Assembly (NCBI GenBank): GCA_900770665.1
Contig: CAAGKZ010000019.1
Span: forward strand, 1-9,172
Direction of reading: 5' to 3'
DNA from: Bacteroidaceae bacterium
GTDB taxonomy: Bacteria; Bacteroidota; Bacteroidia; Bacteroidales; Bacteroidaceae
DNA length: 9,172 nt
Notes under the pieces: generated by a model
What the model was told of the DNA's origin: nothing
Databases searched by the model: none
The model's input: only the letters and a program-made list of their open reading frames with translations
Shown: positions 1-5,100 of the stretch, one piece after another
Layout: every line of letters starts with the position of its first letter
Position numbering within the stretch: the first letter of the stretch is position 1
Translations under genes and position numbers: made by a program

Positions 1-252
1 AATGCCGTACACGACTGCCCATGTTTTTGGTACTTTTTTCAAAAAAGCACAGAAAGAAAGACTACAGAATGAATATAAGATAACAGAACAAGGTTGAAAA
101 TTGCGAGTAAGCGAATTTCTTGATTAAGCGAGCTTAACACAAACTTGTTTGATGTTATACTGCGAGTGATAAAGAAATCAACAATGTTAATGTGGGTAAA
201 CTTGTTTACACACAAAGCGAGCGGAAGCAAGAACTTTTGCTATATCCCCAAA
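1..252. other. AT-rich flank without a supportable gene
   Basis: I see no convincing gene, RNA or terminator here. The only sizeable minus-strand frame (230-39) starts on TTG, has no recognisable motif and reads like chance AT-rich sequence. Small structures are visible. A 7-bp inverted repeat with a one-base spacer (CTTTTTT-C-AAAAAAG) lies near 33-47. The string AAACTTGTTT occurs twice, around 141-150 and 198-207. GCGAG recurs at 103, 128, 162 and 217. None of these adds up to a named element. A minus-strand frame opens after a TAG at 64-62 and runs off the left edge, but only 20 codons are visible. Confidence 0.5.
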
Positions 253-256
253 CTTT
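253..256. repeat. Target-site duplication CTTT, left copy
   Basis: CTTT directly outside the IS end that begins TGAA at 257. The same four bases lie directly outside the other end at 1679-1682. IS150-group elements usually duplicate 3-4 bp. The tract is low-complexity (CTTTTG occurs on both sides), so the exact length is uncertain by one base. Confidence 0.65.
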
Positions 257-280
257 TGAAGTGACCCCGAAAAGTTGGAC
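257..280 (+). repeat. IS terminal inverted repeat, right end (orfB side)
   Basis: Begins TGAAGTGACCCC and ends AAAAGTTGGAC. It matches the reverse complement of 1655-1678 at 19 of 24 positions. It lies 17 bp beyond the orfB stop, as expected for the right end of an IS3-family element, and is a transposase binding and cleavage site. Confidence 0.85.
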
Positions 281-296
281 GGATTAATAAATAGTT

Positions 297-1082
297 TTAT
301 TGGTAAAGAGTTCGGTACTCCACCGGGCTCTTTCCTTTTAACCGGTATTTTATTCTTTTATTGTTGTAGTATTCGATGTAGTCTTCTAAAGCCTTTGCAA
401 AGGCTTTAGAAGACTCAAATTTTTCTGCATATAACAGTTCTGACTTCATAATGCCAAAAAAGTTTTCCATCATTGAGTTGTCAAGGCAATTACCCTTTCT
501 TGACATACTTTGTATGATGTGACGTTCTTCCAATCTCTTGCGATATCCAAAATGTTGATATTGCCATCCCTGGTCAGAATGTAGGATTAAGCCATCAAGA
601 TTATCGAACTTTTTAAAAGCCTTGTCAAGCATATCGTACACCTGCTCCAAATTAGGGCTATCAGAGATATTATAAGAGATAATTTCCCCATTATACATAT
701 CAAGAATTGGTGACAGATACAACTTTGATGAACCAATATTTATCTGAGTTACATCTGTTGCCCATTTACGGTTTGGAGACGTTGCAACAAAATTGCGGGC
801 AATAACATTGGGGGCAACTTTGCCTATTTCTCCCCTGTAGGAACGATAGCGAACTTTACGAATCCTGCATTTAAGCCCCATTTCACCCATAAGACGCTGC
901 ACGGTTTTATGGTTTATAACATAATTCCTGTTTCGCATCTCTGCGGTTATCCGTCTATAACCATAACGACCTTTGTGCTCATGAAAGATATCCTTGATTT
1001 CTTTCTTTTCAAGAACATATTTCTCTTTGAGCTTCATTCTTTTGATGTGATAATAGAACTTTGAACGAGCCATCTTTCTCAA
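297..1082 (-). CDS. IS3-family transposase OrfB, DDE integrase domain
   Basis: Catalytic half of the transposase. Counting from the TTG at 1082, residues 1-60 are the HTH_21-like region (FYYHIKRMK...HKGRYGYRRI) seen before rve domains. The rve core holds the DDE triad: D110 in KWATDVTQ, D170 in LHSDQG and E206 in MENFFG. D170 and E206 are separated by 35 residues, the spacing typical of IS3-family enzymes. The tail KIKYRLKGKSPVEYR is the usual family ending. The frame stays open upstream of 1082, through WAKAIEELRSTYPLDLLLGLRK back to the A7 run at 1190-1184. It is therefore probably made mainly as an OrfAB fusion rather than from the internal TTG (1082) or ATG (1073). No lesion is visible. 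Confidence 0.93.
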   Translation of the reverse strand: MRKMARSKFYYHIKRMKLKEKYVLEKKEIKDIFHEHKGRYGYRRITAEMRNRNYVINHKTVQRLMGEMGLKCRIRKVRYRSYRGEIGKVAPNVIARNFVATSPNRKWATDVTQINIGSSKLYLSPILDMYNGEIISYNISDSPNLEQVYDMLDKAFKKFDNLDGLILHSDQGWQYQHFGYRKRLEERHIIQSMSRKGNCLDNSMMENFFGIMKSELLYAEKFESSKAFAKALEDYIEYYNNKRIKYRLKGKSPVEYRTLYQ

Positions 1083-1114
1083 CCCTAAAAGTAGGTCAAG
1101 AGGATATGTAGACC

Positions 1115-1633
1115 TTAGTTCCTCGATGGCTTTTGCCCATTGAGACGTGCTCGGGCTTCCTGTTCCTCGACTAAGGCCTTCACTTTTTTTAGCAACGCAT
1201 TCTCTGCCCTCAGACGGAGGTTCTCTGCCTGAAGTCTCTCTAATTCAGTTTCTGCTTCTTTCTTCTTTGGTCTTGCCATAGGTTCTCTTGGTGGTCGTCC
1301 CCTTTTTCGGTTTTCAAGTGAAAGACCTTGACGATACAAACGAACCCAGGTTTTAATTGTGGAGCTGCTCAAGTCATACCGGAGACATAACTCTTGCAAA
1401 GTTACTCCTTTTTCTAAAAACTCCTTTACTATCGCAAGTTTTTCGTCTGATGTATAATGAGAATAACGGATACTACGTAAACCTTCTTCTCCATACTTTT
1501 TATAACGCAGATACCAAAGACGAACATTCTTCTTGTCCATTTTCAGCTCTTTGCACAAAGATCTAAGAGGTTCTCCAGACTGTAAACGACTGACAATTTT
1601 TAATCGTTCTTCAAAGTTATGATGTCTATACAT
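1115..1633 (-). CDS. IS3-family transposase OrfA (HTH, leucine zipper)
   Basis: DNA-binding half of the transposase, 172 aa from the ATG at 1633. A TTG at 1645 would add four residues but lies inside the end hairpin, so ATG is preferred. Two helix-turn-helix units are visible: residues about 3-50 (FEERLKIVSRLQSGEPLRSL) and 58-105 (SDEKLAIVKEFLEKGVTLQE, then SSSTIKTWVRLY). A basic RKRGRPPRE stretch follows, then a leucine-zipper coiled coil at about 125-155 (LERLQAENLRLRAENALLKK) used for multimerisation. This two-HTH layout is the IS150 type. The A7 run lies at codons 149-150. Ribosomes that do not slip finish at TAA 1117-1115, whereas those slipping -1 continue into OrfB. In related elements free OrfA often represses or modulates transposition; here that is inference. 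Confidence 0.92.
   Translation of the reverse strand: MYRHHNFEERLKIVSRLQSGEPLRSLCKELKMDKKNVRLWYLRYKKYGEEGLRSIRYSHYTSDEKLAIVKEFLEKGVTLQELCLRYDLSSSTIKTWVRLYRQGLSLENRKRGRPPREPMARPKKKEAETELERLQAENLRLRAENALLKKVKALVEEQEARARLNGQKPSRN
1184..1190 (-). promoter_or_regulatory. A7 slippery site for -1 frameshift joining orfA to orfB
   Basis: On the minus strand the orfA frame reads CTA AAA AAA GTG, giving the heptamer A AAA AAA, an ideal tandem-slippage sequence. After a -1 slip the next codons are AGT GAA GGC CTT, and that frame is open all the way to the orfB stop. The predicted fusion has 150 residues from OrfA plus 295 from the orfB frame, about 445 aa. Programmed -1 frameshifting on A-rich heptamers is well established for IS3-family elements. 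I could not identify a convincing downstream stimulatory hairpin. Confidence 0.85.
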
Positions 1634-1637
1634 AATA

Positions 1638-1671
1638 CACCCCAAAAGTTTTATGTCTAACTTTTGGGGTG
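1638..1671. repeat. 13-bp perfect hairpin overlapping the IS left end and the orfA leader
   Basis: CACCCCAAAAGTT at 1638-1650 is the exact reverse complement of AACTTTTGGGGTG at 1659-1671, with an 8-base spacer. One arm lies inside the terminal repeat and the other ends 5 bases before the orfA ATG at 1633. In a transcript entering from outside, the hairpin would form just upstream of the start codon and could hide it. In a transcript starting inside the element only one arm might be present. This resembles the known protection of IS10/IS50 transposase genes from read-through transcription; the function here is inferred. Confidence 0.75.
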
Positions 1672-1678
1672 CAGTTCA
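1655..1678 (-). repeat. IS terminal inverted repeat, left end (orfA side)
   Basis: On the minus strand it begins TGAACTGCACCCC and ends AAAAGTTAGAC, the counterpart of 257-280. It resembles the IS150 end as I remember it (TGTACTGCACCC...AAAGTTGGAC). It also contributes one arm of the hairpin at 1638-1671. Confidence 0.85.
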
Positions 1679-1682
1679 CTTT
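1679..1682. repeat. Target-site duplication CTTT, right copy
   Basis: CTTT immediately outside the TTCA end of the element, matching 253-256 outside the opposite end. Removing one copy and the IS restores a continuous pre-insertion site. Confidence 0.65.
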
Positions 1683-1691
1683 TGCACGTGA

Positions 1692-1709
1692 GCCGGTTAA
1701 AGCACCGGC
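1692..1709. repeat. 6-bp GC-rich inverted repeat
   Basis: GCCGGT-TAAAGC-ACCGGC forms a perfect 6-bp stem with a 6-base loop, between the operon terminator and the IS. It has no T-run on either side, so it is not an intrinsic terminator by itself. It may be a second weak hairpin of the 3' region, or chance. Confidence 0.4.
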
Positions 1710-1720
1710 AAAACCCATTA

Positions 1721-1757
1721 AAGAGAAAAACCGGCAATCGCCGTCAGCGATTGTCGG
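1721..1757 (-). terminator. Rho-independent terminator of the M60/small-protein operon
   Basis: On the minus strand an 11-bp stem with one mismatch (CCGACAATCGC / GCGATTGCCGG, 5-base loop TGACG, 1757-1731) is followed directly by TTTTTCTCTTT (1730-1720). A stable GC-containing stem plus a T-run, 56 bp after the stop codon of the 65-aa gene, is a standard intrinsic terminator. It isolates the operon from the IS transposase beyond it. Confidence 0.85.
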
Positions 1758-1774
1758 TAAAAGAGAGCTACATT

Positions 1775-1806
1775 TTACATGCAGTTGACATGTCAACTGC
1801 ATGTAA
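1775..1806. repeat. Perfect 32-bp palindrome in the operon 3' region
   Basis: Each 16-base arm (TTACATGCAGTTGACA) is followed immediately by its exact reverse complement, with no spacer, centred between 1790 and 1791. It starts 6 bp after the stop codon of the 65-aa gene and lies 17 bp before the terminator stem. In RNA it would fold into a long AU-mixed hairpin with a tight loop. No T-run follows, so it is not itself a classic terminator. It could protect the mRNA 3' end, or as DNA it could be a dimeric protein site; neither is shown. Confidence 0.9.
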
Positions 1807-1812
1807 TTTCAA

Positions 1813-2010
1813 TTACATTCCATCCCAAATGTTGTTCCAGTCGCCACGGGCTGCACCGGCATCCTCGGTAAAGCCGCTGTCGCTACCTTCGCTACCCTTG
1901 TTGTCATCACCTCCAACACCCAAATCTGGCGAGGTTGCAATTATACTCAAAGGCTCAACATCAACAAAATCACATTGAGGAACAATATATGTTTTTCTTT
2001 CCATTTTCAT
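1813..2010 (-). CDS. Small acidic protein of unknown function, Gly-Gly containing
   Basis: 65 aa starting at ATG 2010. A second ATG two codons on (2004) is possible, and an AGG sits just upstream in otherwise AT-rich leader sequence. The opening MKMERKTYIVPQ resembles a large, poorly characterised set of short Bacteroidales proteins starting MKKxYxxPx; I know this pattern by recollection, not from a search. Residues 1-34 end in LGVGG. Residues 35-65 are rich in Gly, Ser, Asp and Glu with net charge about -6, and end in a tryptophan-containing GDWNNIWDGM. There is no hydrophobic signal peptide, membrane segment or lipobox. It lies 25 bp after the giant M60 gene with no terminator between, so the two are probably co-transcribed, and the terminator at 1757-1721 follows it. 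The Gly-Gly could be a leader-processing site of the C39 type, but the preceding residues fit that consensus only loosely. Function unassigned. Confidence 0.75.
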   Translation of the reverse strand: MKMERKTYIVPQCDFVDVEPLSIIATSPDLGVGGDDNKGSEGSDSGFTEDAGAARGDWNNIWDGM

Positions 2011-2035
2011 AACCTATATATTATTTAAGCAAGAA

Positions 2036-2167
2036 TCATTTTACCATTACCTTTTTGCCATTCACGATATACATACCGGGCATTGTAATCTCGGTGAGTT
2101 TACGTCCCTGCATATCATAGATAGCTTTCACCTCTCCGTTTTCACCATTCACCTCATCAATGCCTGT
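2036..2167 (-). other. C-terminal T9SS-like sorting tail of the giant protein
   Basis: The last 43 residues, from GIDEVNGENGEV through AIYDMQGRKLTE to MPGMYIVNGKKVMVK and TGA. This is the 'YDxxGR.v ... G.YIvngkKv.vK' layout of Bacteroidetes C-terminal sorting domains (Por secretion tail type), which direct proteins through the type IX system and often to surface attachment. It is shorter than the classic 70-80 residue domain, although the preceding beta region may form its first part. T9SS use is inferred because no secretion genes are in the window. Confidence 0.65.
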
Positions 2168-5100
2168 TGTTGCACCCGCAAAGCGCATGCTGAATGAATT
2201 TGCAGCAGAGCCTCCATCAACCTTCATATATATCTTGTTTGCACTACAACGTATGTAGCCGCCGTTGTCGGTACCGGCATTGCCACTTGCTATTGTGCCG
2301 TCGCTGCTATACTCCTTGTACATCCAGTACATCTTCGACACCTCGTCACCACTCTTGCTGCCAAGCTTATAGTATCTTGCATTGCCAACGCATTGTATTG
2401 GAGTCTGCAAAATCTTACCATAGATTATAGCCTCGTCTATCTGTTCCTGTATCGCCTGGCTCAGTGAAGCATCGCTTGCTGTAAATTCAAAAGCGAATGC
2501 CTTTGACGATGCAGGAACTTCATTGTCATCCTCTATGTAGAGAATCACAGGAGTGCGGGCTGGGATGATGCTGCCGGCTGCGGTTTCATTGTCATTGTCG
2601 GCAACACGGAAGAGGTCGACATAGCCACCGTCAACAGCTACTGCAGTAAAGGCCGAAACGCCGGCTGGCACTGTAACATTGTATGGCAGATAGAGCGATG
2701 AGAACCTGCGTGAAGAGATATTCACATTGAACGCAACACCGGCATTTTCAACCTTTTGGAAGAACCAGTCGGTTGACCAGTTTGTATTCTGAGCATTATT
2801 ATTGCTGCCAGCCCTGTTAAATAGCGCTTCACCCTTTGACTTCCACAATTCATTTGTAAGCGACATGCTGTTATTACTTTCGGCAATACGTTTAGCACCA
2901 CTTACAGAAGCATTATCGTCAACAACAAACTTTGTTGCATTTTCCTTTACGGCTCCAGCATTTGTCTCTATAATGGTATAATCCCATCCTAATGTGGCTG
3001 TACCAAGAGCACTTACAAATTCGTATGTACCATCTTCATTAGCCTTGCATACCCAAAGGTCAGAACCGTCATTAGCCGGCTCGGTCGGGAATGATATTTT
3101 TGCACCATTGTTGGCAACGTAGTGATACTTATACTTCGTCTCGGTTTTTGTGATAAGGTTCATAATACGGTAAACCGCGCCGTTCTCAAGGCTGTGAGAC
3201 TCAACATATGTCATAGCAGTCTTAGCATCTACAAGCGCTTGCAGCGCACCAAATACCTCTGCATCCTCTCCACTCTTGTTTTCTACATAGTTTGCGAGTG
3301 CATCATAAGCAGTGTTATAATCACTATTAGCGGGATATCCCGGAACATCGGTATATTCAGGTTCTCTGCCATAAGAAGCAAAAGCCTCCTCCACAATCGC
3401 ATAAGCCTCATCGAGCACAAACTTGAACTCCGAGCCATCGTCGCTTGAGCTATTGTAGAAGCCCATCTTATTACCGTTTCCGCTATGGTTACTGAAATAG
3501 TTATCGCCCTCGGGGCGTATATTCCACCAACCTTCGGCTGTTTTTCCGGCATCTACGGTTATGTACCAGTTCTGTTTGATATACGTAGCATGATTTTCTA
3601 ATACAGCCATAACCTTGCCGGCACCATTACTAATATCCTCGGCAGCCAAACGCAGTGTGGTATTTGGATTTTTACTGCCGACATACGGCAAAATAAGGAT
3701 ATCATCGTAACTATTGTCATCTGTTCCCTGCATAAAGTACCAACTCTGTGCATTGGCTGTTGCAAATTCCATAGCGGCAACAGCTACTTTTGAATCTGAT
3801 GCATCGTATTGCAGCGACGCATAATTAGCATAACTACGGTTTATGCGTATCTTGTACAGTACAGGGTTGCTTACATCGGTTGTGAGCTTCACTGGGATGT
3901 TCTTCATCTGCTCCGCAGCATAGAGCGCATCGTATGCAGCTTGCAATTCGTTCTTCGCTGTTGTACCAACCTCGCTTGGCAAATAGTATTCAATATCGAG
4001 CGCATTTGCATCAGCAACCTCGTTGTAAGCATTTGCAGCCACATCAACCGGCAAGTTTGGCGAAGCATGCTCTTCGCTGATAGTGATAGTCTTGCAAGCA
4101 GTCATTTCAAAGTGGCTCATTGCAAAGTATGGATGTCCGTTATGTACATCATTGTTCACGGTTGTTTTTACCATAAAACGGATGTAGCGATAGGTCTTTC
4201 CGTTGGTTATTTCGCCCGAGCTGTATGCCGTAGCCGGCAGATTGGTGAGCGTTGTTATCTCTTCCCACTCGCCACCCTCAAGGTCGCTGATACCCTCAAT
4301 GAGAATTTCTGTTGGAGCATTGTTGGTATTTGAACGAGATATATAAGCAAACTTAAAAGATAGAAGATTTGCTTCGCCCATATCCACGCGCAGGTAGTGG
4401 TCGAGGTCGTCATACGCATCATTTCCCGAATATGCTGTGTGCAAATGGGTGGAAGTTACCGGCTCTCCATACTCATCAACATCGAGCAATGCCGCAACGC
4501 CTAAATTGTCGCCCGGATAGGTAGTCGATTTTTCGGGTGCGTTACAAAATATATAATAAGGTGCATTTTCATTGTCGCACTGCAACGTAATCTTTGTTTC
4601 AGCCTCATTGATGTCTACAACATCATCTACAAGTGTTGCAGCATCAGCTCTCAAAGTAGCAAGCGCATCGCGGTCGGTGTAATCATTACAAACAACAGCA
4701 TCAGCCGTTGTGTAGCAGCTGCTGAGTTTGTTATAAACAGCAGTGTACTGCTCTGTGGTCATATAATGCGCCGCAGCATCATTTGCCTCGTCAAGCGCAA
4801 GACACAGGGTCACAAAGTCAAGTTCCTCGGCTGTCGTATAGTACTCCTTGAGTGTATGCGACAACTTGGTATAAAGGTTGAAATCCGCCATGTGGAAGAA
4901 ACCACGCTGAGAGCCCACTGCCACACGAATATAACGATAACGACCACACAAATCAAGAGATTCTGCCATACTCCACTGCTCATTGGCATCAGCTGCAAGA
5001 CCTGAGGTTATTTCTGTAATCTCGGTGTAATTTATTTTGTCATTACTTCCAAGAATCTTTATAGCATTGGGGCGCTGGTCAGCATGGGTGCTGTTACGTG

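Larger units (their letters stand above)
257..1678 (-). mobile_element. Complete IS3-family (IS150-group) insertion sequence
   Basis: This 1422-bp element is bounded by imperfect 24-bp terminal inverted repeats (257-280 and 1655-1678; 19 of 24 positions match without gaps, better with one gap) and flanked by CTTT on each side. It carries the standard two overlapping frames: orfA, with helix-turn-helix and leucine zipper, and orfB, with a DDE integrase core in the -1 frame. They are joined by an A7 slippery run. Size, end sequence (ACCCC...AAAAGTT.GAC) and gene layout match the IS150 group, whose type element is about 1.44 kb. Both frames are intact, so the copy may be active. It is inserted downstream of the terminator of the neighbouring operon and is transcribed in the same direction. 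The element name cannot be given without a database. Confidence 0.9.

Noticed and set aside
33..47. CTTTTTT-C-AAAAAAG inverted repeat as a terminator
   Set aside because: The stem is almost pure A-T with a one-base spacer, and no adjacent gene end is visible. Not credible as an intrinsic terminator.
1..61. Minus-strand frame running off the left edge (ATG at 22-20, FFLCFFEKSTKNMGSRVRH when read from 59)
   Set aside because: It looks vaguely like a sequence that recurs in Bacteroidetes genomes, but only 20 codons are visible after a TAG at 64-62. Too short to call a gene.
39..230. 63-aa minus-strand frame in the left flank
   Set aside because: TTG start, AT-driven hydrophobic composition, no family resemblance and no neighbour context.
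1664..1978. 104-aa plus-strand open frame over the IS end, terminator and small gene
   Set aside because: It crosses the IS junction, the terminator and the palindrome and opposes the better supported 65-aa gene. No recognisable motif.
3809..4333. 174-aa plus-strand open frame opposite the giant gene
   Set aside because: It lies wholly antisense to clear F5/8-C and trefoil-like coding sequence and has unnatural Cys/Ile/Arg-rich composition and no motif. Typical shadow frame.
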